37,349 nt of DNA. It comes from Phycisphaerae bacterium (GTDB lineage Bacteria; Planctomycetota; Phycisphaerae; Sedimentisphaerales; Anaerohalosphaeraceae). The notes beneath the pieces were generated by a model that ran no database searches, was not told the DNA's origin, and saw only the letters and a list, made by a program, of their open reading frames with translations. Each line of letters opens with the position of its first letter. Positions within the stretch are counted from its first letter, which is position 1. The position numbers and the translations under genes are program-made. Below, in pieces: positions 9,461 to 17,685 of the stretch. Location: assembly GCA_012729675.1 (NCBI GenBank), contig JAAYCR010000082.1, positions 1 to 37,349 on the forward strand. The letters run 5' to 3'.

Positions 9461-11872
9461 ATGAAAAAAATAATGTACAGTCTGTTGCTGCTGCTCATTG
9501 TCAGCGGCGCGCCGCTGTGGGCGGGTTACAGCTACACGGTCAGCGGCAAAGTGCTTCATCAACTGACGGGATTACCGGTCAAAGGCGCAGTTGTCACCCA
9601 TTCGATCTACTGGCCGGCGGGCACGTCGTCCGGCAGCAAGATTTCGGCGGCCGACGGATCATTCAGCTTTGCGCTGACATCCGATTCGTGGGACTTCAAA
9701 GGGGTCAACATGAACCTGAAGGCGTCGACCTTTGCGTGTTCCGGCGGAACAACGTGGACGTGTCAATCCTATGCGGAAACGGTTGACGTGTATGTGTCCT
9801 GTATGATTGAGATCAATCCCGACCTTCACGTGGCGCTGGTGCCCGGCCTGACTCCTTCGCCGGGCGCGGGGTTGTCATTGACAGCGGTTGGATTCATGGA
9901 CAATCCGCCGCCCCCGAAGCCGGTAGTTGTCCAGCAATTCCAAATTATCCTGCGATTTGACCCCGGCAAACTGATCTTCGCAGGGCTTCAATCCACGCCG
10001 GGATCAAGGTTCGTGATTGAACCGGCGTTCAGCGATCCGGCGGCGGGCGAAATCGTCGTCCTCGGACATGCGCCCGAGCCGGTGGAATTGCCGGTCGGTC
10101 AATGGGGGCCGGATTCATTCTTTGATGTGTTCTTTGAACTGCCGGAAGGAATGGAACCGTCCTTTACCGCGCTGATGATTTCGGAAGAATCCGAGTTGCT
10201 CAATCCCGTGGGAATCCCGCCGCATATCCAGCATCCCTATCCGCATCAGACCCTGCTTTTGCTCGGCGAGCCGGAACCCTGCCAGACGGCGTTTTTGATT
10301 GACAGCCTTGACGACTGGATGGTGGCGCTGGAAGGGGGGCGTCCCGGCCCCAATATCCGCCCGACACCGATGACGGCCTGGGAGGCGTATATGGCCGGCT
10401 GGAAAAACCCGGACAACCAAGTAGAAGGCGAGCCTTACCCGGAAACAACGTTCATACCGGCATGCAAGTTGGAAGAAGAGCCGGGCGGCATGCTGTATGT
10501 CTGGCCCGAAATCCACGGACAGGAGGACCCCGGCCTGGTGATGGCATGGGGCGACTTCGGCCCGGATTCGCAACTGCCGGAAGGCAACTACGCCTCGGCG
10601 TGGCGATGGGATTACGGCCTGGACCCCGATTTGTCCAATTCGACGATTCAGGTGACGGTTACGCCGCCGATGGGCGTCAATATCACCGCCGTCTCGTTTG
10701 CCATTGTCGATGTCAATGGGTTGGTACGGTCGTGGTGGTGGGCGGTGCCGGCGGCCATTCCGTCCGGCGTGGCGACCACTGTGACGATCAACACCGCACT
10801 GGCCGGCCCCGGCGCAACAATGCCGCCGGCTACTGGCTATTTGAACACCGCCGGGTTTGACATTACCCAAGCGCAGTTCTTTGACGTGGATGAAAACTTC
10901 CAGTACATCTTCGGCCAGCAGCCCGTCCCCCCGCCCGGCCAGACGCAGTTTATGGCGTGGAATTACTGGCACAACCTGATTGTCACCAAGAACACCAAGG
11001 CGTACAAAGGCACATACGTCAAATGGTCGCAGCCGCCGGTAGTCCTCGACGAGGCATCCGACATGCCGCATATCCAGGGCTGGGACGAAAGGTCGCTGTA
11101 TCATCCGCAGTACCGGCCTATCGTGGCCGACGACTGGCAATGCACCGATGAGCGACCGATCACCGATATCCATTGGTGGGGGTCGTTTATCGGCTGGACA
11201 CAGCCGTACTTGCCGCCGGTCTTGCCGAGGGCGTTTCATCTGGGGATTTGGACGAATGTACCGGCCGTCGCCGGCGATCCGCTCAGCTTCAGTCATCCCG
11301 GGCAAATGATCTGGGAACATGTCTGCGACAAGTGGGTCTGGAATTTTGCCGGCTACGACATCGATCCGCGATGCGAGTATCCGGAATTGCCGTGCGAAAA
11401 AAACGAAGCCTGCTTCCAGTTCAACCAACTGTTGAGTGAAAACGAGTGGTTCTATCAGAAGCCGGACCCGGACGGCCAGGGCGGGATCTACTGGCTCAGC
11501 ATCGCCGCCATCTATGACGCGGATGTGCAGGAAATCCGCTACCCCTGGGGCTGGAAGACGCGGCCGCATTTCTTCGAAGATGACGCCGTCAGAATCCAGG
11601 TCATCTCCGACCCGACAGGCCTGAACGTCTGGCCGCCCAAACTCGGAGCAATATGGAGCCAGGGCGAACCGATTGCGCTGCCGCCCTATCCGAATCCAAA
11701 CGCGGTCAGTTGGGACTTGGCGTTTGAATTGACCACCAACAAGCCGACCTATGCGGATAACCCCATACCCGGCGATATCGGCCGCGAAGGCGGCGTGCTG
11801 ATACCCGACGGCAAGGTCAATCTGCACGACTTGTTGATTATGGCGTCGAATTGGCTGGCGGGCACGCCGTGA
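9461..11872 (+). CDS. Secreted protein with cohesin-like domain and terminal dockerin half
   Basis: An 803-aa protein with a good signal peptide (MKKIMYSLLLLLIVSGAPLW). Residues ~25-95 resemble a carboxypeptidase-regulatory-like domain (SGKVLHQLTGLPVKGAVVTH). Residues ~135-250 read like a cohesin: 'VVQQFQIILRFDPGKLIFAG' matches the cohesin strand pattern, followed by a 'GEIVVLGHA' strand and hydrophobic strands around 220. Residues ~490-740 match a Trp-rich domain I associate with planctomycete exported proteins (ADDWQCTDERPITDIHWWGS...). The last ~20 residues form one dockerin half (DGKVNLHDLLIMASNWL). It closes the six-gene cluster and is followed by a strong terminator. If the cohesin assignment holds, it could dock the other dockerin proteins; this is inference. 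Confidence 0.75.
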   Translation: MKKIMYSLLLLLIVSGAPLWAGYSYTVSGKVLHQLTGLPVKGAVVTHSIYWPAGTSSGSKISAADGSFSFALTSDSWDFKGVNMNLKASTFACSGGTTWTCQSYAETVDVYVSCMIEINPDLHVALVPGLTPSPGAGLSLTAVGFMDNPPPPKPVVVQQFQIILRFDPGKLIFAGLQSTPGSRFVIEPAFSDPAAGEIVVLGHAPEPVELPVGQWGPDSFFDVFFELPEGMEPSFTALMISEESELLNPVGIPPHIQHPYPHQTLLLLGEPEPCQTAFLIDSLDDWMVALEGGRPGPNIRPTPMTAWEAYMAGWKNPDNQVEGEPYPETTFIPACKLEEEPGGMLYVWPEIHGQEDPGLVMAWGDFGPDSQLPEGNYASAWRWDYGLDPDLSNSTIQVTVTPPMGVNITAVSFAIVDVNGLVRSWWWAVPAAIPSGVATTVTINTALAGPGATMPPATGYLNTAGFDITQAQFFDVDENFQYIFGQQPVPPPGQTQFMAWNYWHNLIVTKNTKAYKGTYVKWSQPPVVLDEASDMPHIQGWDERSLYHPQYRPIVADDWQCTDERPITDIHWWGSFIGWTQPYLPPVLPRAFHLGIWTNVPAVAGDPLSFSHPGQMIWEHVCDKWVWNFAGYDIDPRCEYPELPCEKNEACFQFNQLLSENEWFYQKPDPDGQGGIYWLSIAAIYDADVQEIRYPWGWKTRPHFFEDDAVRIQVISDPTGLNVWPPKLGAIWSQGEPIALPPYPNPNAVSWDLAFELTTNKPTYADNPIPGDIGREGGVLIPDGKVNLHDLLIMASNWLAGTP

Positions 11873-11891
11873 TCTGCATAACAAAGATTCA

Positions 11892-11924
11892 GGGATGGGG
11901 TTGAGCATCAGCCCCATCCCTTTT
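11892..11924 (+). terminator. Intrinsic terminator of the dockerin cluster
   Basis: A 13-bp stem with one G-T wobble: 11892-11904 pairs with 11908-11920 around a GCA loop, with TTTT at 11921-11924. It lies 20 bases after the stop of the last dockerin gene. Confidence 0.85.
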
Positions 11925-12061
11925 CCTCGTGGGAAAAGCACTTTTACTTAAGCCAAGGGAGAAACACGGTGAATACAACAAGAACTGTAATTTAATATTC
12001 AGCTCTGGCTGGATACGACACAGATATTGGAATACATCGACACGAGCAGTCCCTATGTTCC

Positions 12062-12802
12062 TTACATTTTCTCCGCCGTATCGCCGGTTGTTTTCAAAAC
12101 GACGGTATTGCCTGTTCCCTCGCTGACCGCTTGAATAAGTCGCAAGTTCAATAGGCTGGGGTTGTTATCCATCATCTTGGCGGCGTTGGCCAAATGTCGC
12201 AGGCTGGCGCTCTGGCCTCTGGCTCTTTCAAGATCAGCCTGTGCCTGTTTTTGAGCCTTCAGTACTTGTGCAAAAATATCTTTCAGAGACCCGGGGAACA
12301 TAATATCTTTGATGCTCAGGGAATGAATTTCAAGCCCGATGATCCGCGCCTTCTCTTGGGCCGACTCAAAAACAGTTCGGGAGATTTCATCTCGCTTTTC
12401 AAGCAGTTCTTCTGCCTTTAGATTTCCAATGACCGTTCGCGAACAGGTCTGAATGTCATAGTAGAAGGCATTATAATAATTCTCATATTGGTGGATCGCC
12501 TTTTCCAAGTCTGCGAAGGTATATTCGGTCACAAAACTCAGCTTAATCGTAATCCCATCCGAGGTCATCACTTCCTGACCGGCAATTGAGATATTCTTTT
12601 TTCGATAATCATATTTTTGTATTCGTGTAATCCATCCCCAATGCCAATAGACGCCGGGTTCCAGCATTTTGAGAAATTTGCCGCGTTTATAACACAACCC
12701 TTTTTCGTATTCACAGAGTGTCGTGCGTTTGAAAAGCCGGATGCGCAACAGAAGAAAACATACCAGCAACGCAATTAACAGTATCCCGACTGCTTCCGCC
12801 AT
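12062..12802 (-). CDS. SPFH/band-7 (slipin-type) membrane protein
   Basis: 246 aa. The ATG at 12802 is chosen because GAAAGGAG lies just upstream; the longer frame to 13015 would run through an unrelated structured element. Residues ~3-22 are one membrane segment (VGILLIALLVCFLLLRIRLF). Residues ~28-190 match the SPFH/stomatin fold: 'GLCYKRGKFLKMLEPGVYW' is the family's 'G...R.G....L.PG..' entry, followed by 'VMTSDGITIKLSFVTEYTF' and the 'AQEKARIIGLEIHSLSIKDI' helix region. Residues ~185-215 are the Ala/Gln/Arg-rich coiled coil that drives oligomerisation. No NfeD-like partner is next to it. Slipins form membrane microdomain scaffolds; the exact role here is open. Its base composition is more AT-rich than that of the neighbouring methyltransferase. 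Confidence 0.88.
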   Translation of the reverse strand: MAEAVGILLIALLVCFLLLRIRLFKRTTLCEYEKGLCYKRGKFLKMLEPGVYWHWGWITRIQKYDYRKKNISIAGQEVMTSDGITIKLSFVTEYTFADLEKAIHQYENYYNAFYYDIQTCSRTVIGNLKAEELLEKRDEISRTVFESAQEKARIIGLEIHSLSIKDIMFPGSLKDIFAQVLKAQKQAQADLERARGQSASLRHLANAAKMMDNNPSLLNLRLIQAVSEGTGNTVVLKTTGDTAEKM

Positions 12803-12824
12803 TTTTTCTCCTTTCAAAAGTGAT

Positions 12825-12917
12825 GTTCTATCTGAAAGACTCGCAGCTCCCGGGCGGAGGCCTGAACCTGCAAGGCCCGCTGACTGCTGTGCAAGCACAG
12901 AGCCTTTCAGATAGAAC
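12825..12917 (-). ncRNA. Candidate structured RNA upstream of the SPFH gene
   Basis: A perfect 14-bp inverted repeat (GTTCTATCTGAAAG at 12825-12838, its complement at 12904-12917) closes an inner region with two further hairpins. One is CTGTG-CAAG-CACAG, 12887-12900. The other is a CGGGC...GCCCG stem around 12850-12879, with an inner GCCT/AGGC stem. The three-way-junction layout suggests a folded RNA. Read on the minus strand it ends 22 nt before the SPFH start codon, with the ribosome-binding site in between, so it could be a 5' regulatory leader. A mobile palindromic element is the alternative. I know no matching family. Confidence 0.45.
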
Positions 12918-12979
12918 GTGCTGGGAGTCGAACCCAATGCCCATAAGGCTACCATGGAGATGTGCTTTACGCAAAGTTC
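12914..12979 (-). other. tRNA-like sequence, degenerate
   Basis: On the minus strand, 12937-12921 forms a T arm (TTGGG-TTCGACT-CCCAG) with a canonical TTCRANY loop. It is preceded by a 5-bp stem with a 7-base loop at 12957-12941 (CCATG-GTAGCCT-TATGG), where T33 is present and the anticodon would be AGC. GAAC/GTTC pairs at the ends, but the acceptor has two mismatches, the variable loop is only 3 nt, the D arm is stunted and no CCA is encoded. It overlaps the right arm of the neighbouring inverted repeat by 4 nt. A tRNA pseudogene, or part of a larger structured RNA, is more likely than a working tRNA. Confidence 0.3.
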
Positions 12980-13086
12980 TTGCCGCGATGCTGCAAAAAC
13001 CGCCTGCCACATCACACGACGTTGTATCGCAATGACCCCGTCAAGTCAATCGAAAATCTTCCTTTATTGTGGTGGATGAGGACGAC

Positions 13087-14292
13087 TTAGTCCGTACTAT
13101 CCGGAGTGTCTTTGGTTTCTTTTTGTTTCCGTGTGCCGGCGTACATTTCGTATTTCAGCAGGCGGCATTCGATGCTGCCGTTGAAGAACGGGATGCGGCG
13201 GCTGGTGCGGAGGCCGACTTTTTTGGCCAGTTCGTAATTTCCGGTAAAGACATAGCCGATATAGCCGGCGCATTTTTGCTTGAAAAAGTCGCCGATGCGG
13301 GCGTAGAGAACCTTCAGTTCGTCCAGTTCGCCCAGCCGCATCCCGTATTCGGGGTTCATCACGATGATGCCGCCGCCGTCAGGGATCTCGGTGTCGGCAA
13401 AGTCGCAAGCCGCAAACTCAATCAGGTGTTCGACGCCGGCGGTCATCGCGTTGCGCCGGGCCGCCTCGACCGCGGTTGGGTCCAGGTCCGTGGCGATAAT
13501 TCGCGACGGGCGATACTCGGCCTTGCCGCGTTTTTTGTGCTGCTTGCCCGCCTCGGTGCGCATCTGCTGCCACAGGTCGGCATCATACAACTTGGTGTGC
13601 ATAAAGGAAAAGTTGTCCCGCATCAGCCCCGGCGCGCGGCGGCTGGCGATCAGGGCCGCCTCGATGGCCAGCGTCCCACTGCCGCACATCGGGCAGACCA
13701 ACGGCTGCGAGCCGTCATAGCCCGTCGTGAGTATAATGGCCGCGGCCAGCGACTCACGCAGCGGGGCGGCGACGGGCAGCTTGCGGTAGTTGCGGTCGGA
13801 AACCTTTTGACCAGAGGTATTTAGATATATCCAGCACCGGTCGCCCTTCCAATAGGCTTGCACCACGACGTGCGTGCGTTCCTTGCCGGAATCCGGGCGG
13901 GCGCCGGTTTTTTTCAATATCCGGTCAACGATGGCGTCCTTGATCTTGAGGTTTGGATACATCGTATTGTCGATAGACGGCGTATCGATCCGCCCCACGA
14001 CGCAGAGGTATTCGTTCGACGGGATGATGTCCTCCCATGGCAGCTTTGATACTTCGCGATAAAGCTGGTCGGGAGTTCGGCATGGAAACTCCGCCAAGAG
14101 GTACAGCACATTGAAAGCCGTCCGCAGGTGCAGGTTCAGCCGCATTGCGTCGGCCATATCCCCGGCCAGCTCGACACCCGTGTCATGGCTGGCCTGAACC
14201 GTAAACCCCAGCGCCTCGACCTCGGCACGCAGCATCTCGCTTAGCCCGCGCGCACAGGTAATCAGCAGGGTCGTTTTGTCTGTTGTATTCAT
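13087..14292 (-). CDS. THUMP-domain class I RNA methyltransferase
   Basis: About 401 aa from the ATG at 14292, the start of the recognisable domain; an upstream in-frame ATG at 14370 would overlap the neighbouring gene. Residues ~45-155 are a ferredoxin-like plus THUMP RNA-binding region. Residues ~165-385 form the Rossmann methyltransferase, with SAM motif I 'PMCGSGTLAIEAAL' and a motif IV-like 'NPEYGMRLGE'. The family (RlmL/YpsC/TrmN-like) makes N2-methylguanosine in rRNA or tRNA. Two positions are unusual: motif IV is NPEY rather than NPPY, and the residue before PMCGSGT is Cys rather than the common Asp. The target RNA cannot be told from the sequence. The ABC-F gene lies just upstream on the same strand. 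Confidence 0.85.
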   Translation of the reverse strand: MNTTDKTTLLITCARGLSEMLRAEVEALGFTVQASHDTGVELAGDMADAMRLNLHLRTAFNVLYLLAEFPCRTPDQLYREVSKLPWEDIIPSNEYLCVVGRIDTPSIDNTMYPNLKIKDAIVDRILKKTGARPDSGKERTHVVVQAYWKGDRCWIYLNTSGQKVSDRNYRKLPVAAPLRESLAAAIILTTGYDGSQPLVCPMCGSGTLAIEAALIASRRAPGLMRDNFSFMHTKLYDADLWQQMRTEAGKQHKKRGKAEYRPSRIIATDLDPTAVEAARRNAMTAGVEHLIEFAACDFADTEIPDGGGIIVMNPEYGMRLGELDELKVLYARIGDFFKQKCAGYIGYVFTGNYELAKKVGLRTSRRIPFFNGSIECRLLKYEMYAGTRKQKETKDTPDSTD

Positions 14293-14348
14293 CCTGCCAC
14301 TATACCCGCTCTGCGGACAATACGCAATGCTGTGAAACCTGCGAAACA

Positions 14349-16298
14349 CTATCCGAGCCGGAATTCCCACGCTTCGTACCAGCGCGCCAACTCGTGTTTA
14401 TGGGCCGCGAGTTTTTCTTGCAAGGCGTGCAACTGATCGGGGTGTTGATACAGCGTCTCTTCACTGAAGCGGGCGTGCAGCTTCTCCTGCTCGTCTTCGA
14501 GGGCCGCGATGGTGGCTTCAATTTTTTCCACGCTGAATTTGTTGAAAAACTTCAGGTGTTCCGGAGCGGCGGTTTTGGGCTGCTGGGGTTTTCGAGCGGG
14601 CTTGTGTGCGGGAGCCGCTATCGCGGCCTCTGCTTTGCCGGCTTCGATGGATTGAATGTAAGTGCTGTATATACCGTTTGTTCCATCAAAAACACAAGGG
14701 CAGAAATTTACCGCCCCCAATTGCTTTTGTCCGTTCGGCAGCGCACCGATGACCAATAGTTGCTCGGCGATACTGTCCAGAAAGTAGCGGTCATGGCTGA
14801 CGGCGATGATCGTGCCTTCGAAGTTTTGCAGCGCTTCTTCAAGCAGTTCTCGACTGGCAATGTCCAAATGGTTGGTCGGCTCATCCAATATCAGCACATC
14901 CGGCGCGGTCAACACCAGCTTGCAGAGCATCAGCCGACTTTGCTGGCCGCCGCTGAGGTCGCCAACTCGCTTAAAGACATCATCGCCACTGAATAAAAAC
15001 GCCCCCAGCCGCGACCGAATCGCCTCCGGCGTCAGCTCCGGCCGAACCGCGCGGGCCTCGTCAAAAACCGTGTTTTCAACATTGAGAGACTGGGCGAGCT
15101 GATCCAGATAGCCGATTTTAAGCGTATTTCCCAGCCGTATTTCGCCGCAGTCCGGCGACAACTGCCCCAAAATCAGACGCAGCAAGGTCGTCTTTCCCGT
15201 CCCGTTCGGCCCGGTAATCCCCAGCCGCTGCCCGACCGTGATTTCAAGCGAGAAATGATCGAATAAAACAAGCTCTCCAAAGCCCTTACGAACATCGATC
15301 GCCCGCAGGACAAGGTCGCTTTTGGCCTGCGACGGGGCAAACGAAAACCGAATCGTCTTTTGCGCCTCATCTTTTTGGAGAAAACCAGGATTGTTCTTCA
15401 ACAGCCGCTCCAGCCGTGTCTTTCGCCCGCGGGCCGTACCTCGCATCCCTTCCTGGTCTTTGTTGCGGGCGATAAAATCCAGCGTCCGCTCGACCATCTC
15501 GGCTCGTTTTTCATATTCTCTTTGCTGACAGAGACTTACCGCTTCTTTAGTGAGTCGGTATTGAGTGTAATTCCCCTTCCATACGCGGGCGGTCTTTTGC
15601 TCAATCTCCACAATCTTCTCGGCCACCCGGTCCAACAAGTAGCGGTCGTGGCTGATCAGAATCACCGCCCCCTCATACGCCCGAAGAAAGCCTTCCAGCC
15701 ACGAAGTCGCCTGTAAATCGAGATGGTTTGTCGGCTCATCCAGCAGCAGACAATTGGTATTTTGCACGAGTACCTTGGCCAGCCCCAGTCGGGAGACCTG
15801 CCCGCCGCTTAAGGCCGAGGTTTTGGTGTGGTGCAGTTCCGGCCCAAACCCCAGCCCCGCCAGCGTACTTTTGATCTTTGCCTCATACCGATACCCCCCG
15901 CTCATCTCAAAAGCATGACCCAAACGGTCGTACTCTTTCATCACCGGCTTCAGAGCGTCGCCTTCAAACCGTTCCATCTGCTCTGCGAGATAATTCATCC
16001 GCCGCAGCATCCCCAGAACCTCGGCCATCCCGTCGTGCATCTCTTCCAGCACGGTCTTTTGCCCATCAAATGACGGTTCCTGCGGCAGATACCCGATTTT
16101 CAGGTCTGCAGCGCAGGTCAATCGCCCCGCATCCAACGTCTCCGTCCCCAGCATCATCCGGAACAGCGTGGTCTTGCCGCTGCCGTTGGGGCCGATCAGC
16201 CCGACCTTCTGCCCGGAATAAAAATGGAGGTTTAACCCCGAAAAAACCACATCCGGGCCAAACGCCTTTTGAATGTCTTGAAATACTGCAATCGCCAT
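14349..16298 (-). CDS. ABC-F family ATPase, ribosome-associated
   Basis: 649 aa, soluble, with two ABC cassettes and no membrane segments. Cassette 1 has Walker A GPNGSGKTT (~36-44), signature LSGGQ (~163) and LDEPTNHLD (~186-194). Cassette 2 has GPNGTGKTT (~363-371), LSGGQ (~448) and LDEPTNHLD (~471-479); both H-loops read SHDRY. The inter-cassette linker (~240-310) is charged and helical, as in ABC-F translation factors. A C-terminal extension (~525-649) ends in a coiled-coil (EKIEATIAALEDEQEKLHAR), as in Uup/YdiF-type members. These proteins act in the ribosomal E site; I cannot say which subfamily function applies. The ATG at 16298 has AAGG a few bases upstream. Confidence 0.92.
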   Translation of the reverse strand: MAIAVFQDIQKAFGPDVVFSGLNLHFYSGQKVGLIGPNGSGKTTLFRMMLGTETLDAGRLTCAADLKIGYLPQEPSFDGQKTVLEEMHDGMAEVLGMLRRMNYLAEQMERFEGDALKPVMKEYDRLGHAFEMSGGYRYEAKIKSTLAGLGFGPELHHTKTSALSGGQVSRLGLAKVLVQNTNCLLLDEPTNHLDLQATSWLEGFLRAYEGAVILISHDRYLLDRVAEKIVEIEQKTARVWKGNYTQYRLTKEAVSLCQQREYEKRAEMVERTLDFIARNKDQEGMRGTARGRKTRLERLLKNNPGFLQKDEAQKTIRFSFAPSQAKSDLVLRAIDVRKGFGELVLFDHFSLEITVGQRLGITGPNGTGKTTLLRLILGQLSPDCGEIRLGNTLKIGYLDQLAQSLNVENTVFDEARAVRPELTPEAIRSRLGAFLFSGDDVFKRVGDLSGGQQSRLMLCKLVLTAPDVLILDEPTNHLDIASRELLEEALQNFEGTIIAVSHDRYFLDSIAEQLLVIGALPNGQKQLGAVNFCPCVFDGTNGIYSTYIQSIEAGKAEAAIAAPAHKPARKPQQPKTAAPEHLKFFNKFSVEKIEATIAALEDEQEKLHARFSEETLYQHPDQLHALQEKLAAHKHELARWYEAWEFRLG

Positions 16299-16486
16299 TG
16301 TCGCCTTACAGAAGCAATATAACCAACAGAATTAGAAGAGTTTACAAGAAAAACGCTTCGCCATTGAACGCTCCAAAGAATGAACGAGTATAAACTAAAA
16401 AGGCTTCCGCGTCAATCCGGCTCTCGACGAAGCGGCAGAACGGATAAGCTCTTTTCAGAAAAGCAATTGCTATTTCGTTTTTGGGT

Positions 16487-16515
16487 TTGACAGGTCCTTG
16501 GCCGACTGCTAAAAT
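16487..16515 (+). promoter_or_regulatory. Near-consensus promoter for the cdaA-cdaR operon
   Basis: A perfect TTGACA at 16487-16492, a 17-base spacer, then TAAAAT at 16510-16515 (5 of 6). It lies 55 bases before the small lipoprotein gene and is well placed to drive that gene, cdaA and cdaR. It is the best promoter match in the window. Confidence 0.65.
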
Positions 16516-16569
16516 CAATATGCGTCAAAGGCTTTTTGGCATAATCGATAACAGAAAGACGGGATAATT

Positions 16570-16785
16570 ATGAGAAACAACAAGTATTGTTTGCTGGAAC
16601 TGGTGTTGATCATTGCGACCGGGATGTTGTTGACCGGTTGCGCGGCGCCGGGGCGAACCAAAGCCGAAATCCACCGCGACCACATGAACATTTGGAAACA
16701 AGGCATGTTGCAAATTCAGGATGATTTTGACTCGGCCTTGATGCTCGACCGACCGGGTCGGCTAAGCAGATACTACATCCGTTAA
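16570..16785 (+). CDS. Small lipoprotein, unknown function
   Basis: A 71-aa protein. Hydrophobic residues ~8-23 lead to a lipobox LTGC with the lipidated Cys at 24; the mature part is only ~48 residues, charged and probably helical. It sits right behind a strong promoter and 32 bases before cdaA, so it is probably cotranscribed with the c-di-AMP genes. I do not recognise a family. The good lipobox and placement make it a likely real gene despite its size. Confidence 0.65.
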   Translation: MRNNKYCLLELVLIIATGMLLTGCAAPGRTKAEIHRDHMNIWKQGMLQIQDDFDSALMLDRPGRLSRYYIR

Positions 16786-16817
16786 GCAGAGGTGTATTTG
16801 GAACAGGAAGCTGATTC

Positions 16818-17681
16818 GTGAATGCGATCATTGACTATATTCTGCGTATTGGCTTCTATGAGCGCCTGATCGTCCTCGCCGAACTGCTGCTGATCGGGCT
16901 GGCGGTCTACGCCGTCGTTAACTTTCTCGAAGGCACACGCGGCGAACGGCTCTTTCGGGGCATAATTTTCATTTTGGTGGTTGGCTCGCTGATCCTGAAC
17001 CTCATCGTCAAAAAGTTCGGGATGGAACGCGTGGCCTATCTGTACGGGGGCTTTTTAATCGCCATTTTAATCATCGGCGTCACCGCGTTTCAGCCGGAAG
17101 TGCGGCGGGCGCTGATCCGCATCGGCCAGGCACAATGGTTTACGGCCAGCTCGGCGCTTCAGCTCAGCCGCAGCGTCGAACAGATCATCGCCGCCATCAG
17201 CCACATGGCCGCGACGCGCACCGGTGCGATTATCGTCATTCCGCAGCAAGTCCCGCTCGGCGAGTTTATCGAAACCGGCGTCCGGCTCGACGCCCGCGTC
17301 AGTGCCGAATTGATTGAAACGGTGTTCTACGAAGGCACGCCGCTGCACGATATGGCAATGATTATTCAGGGCGACCGGATTGTGGCGGCGCGCGTGCAGC
17401 TTCCGCTGGCCGAAAGCGAAGCGATGCCCGGCCCCAAGCAGCTTGGCTCGCGCCACCGCGCCGCCGTCGGCATCACCGGCAGCTCCGACGCGATCGTCAT
17501 CGTCGTCAGCGAGGAAACCGGCATCGTGTCGTTGGCAATGAACGGCTCGCTGATTCGCAACATCTCCGAGGCTCAGCTTCGTCGCCACTTGACCACCGCG
17601 GTCGTCAAGACGACGCCGATCCTCGAAAAACTCGGACAACTCAGCAAAGATACAGGGCAAGAATCAGCCCCGGAAGCATAA
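16818..17681 (+). CDS. cdaA: Diadenylate cyclase CdaA (DacA)
   Basis: 287 aa. It makes c-di-AMP from two ATP at the inner membrane. Three N-terminal membrane segments (~17-37, 47-65, 72-90) precede the DAC domain (~95-255). The domain shows 'GAIIVIP', 'EGTPLHDMA' (~174-180) and 'GSRHRAAVG' (~210-218, the RHR motif). The usual DGA motif reads DMA at 178-180: the metal-binding Asp is kept, but the Gly is replaced by Met. The length and architecture are those of CdaA rather than DisA. cdaR follows after 4 bases, the conserved cdaA-cdaR pairing. The glmM gene, often third, is absent. Confidence 0.92.
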   Translation: MNAIIDYILRIGFYERLIVLAELLLIGLAVYAVVNFLEGTRGERLFRGIIFILVVGSLILNLIVKKFGMERVAYLYGGFLIAILIIGVTAFQPEVRRALIRIGQAQWFTASSALQLSRSVEQIIAAISHMAATRTGAIIVIPQQVPLGEFIETGVRLDARVSAELIETVFYEGTPLHDMAMIIQGDRIVAARVQLPLAESEAMPGPKQLGSRHRAAVGITGSSDAIVIVVSEETGIVSLAMNGSLIRNISEAQLRRHLTTAVVKTTPILEKLGQLSKDTGQESAPEA

Positions 17682-17685
17682 AACG

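Noticed and set aside
12825-12917. Integron attC site
   Set aside because: The palindrome ends are GTT...AAC rather than RYYYAAC...GTTRRRY, and no integrase or cassette array is near.
12914-12979. Functional tRNA or tmRNA
   Set aside because: No CCA, mismatched acceptor, 3-nt variable loop and a stunted D arm; no tag-peptide frame for a tmRNA.
12803-13015. N-terminal extension of the SPFH gene up to 13015
   Set aside because: The extension would translate the 14-bp inverted repeat and the tRNA-like arms. A good ribosome-binding site stands directly before the ATG at 12802, where the normal membrane segment begins.
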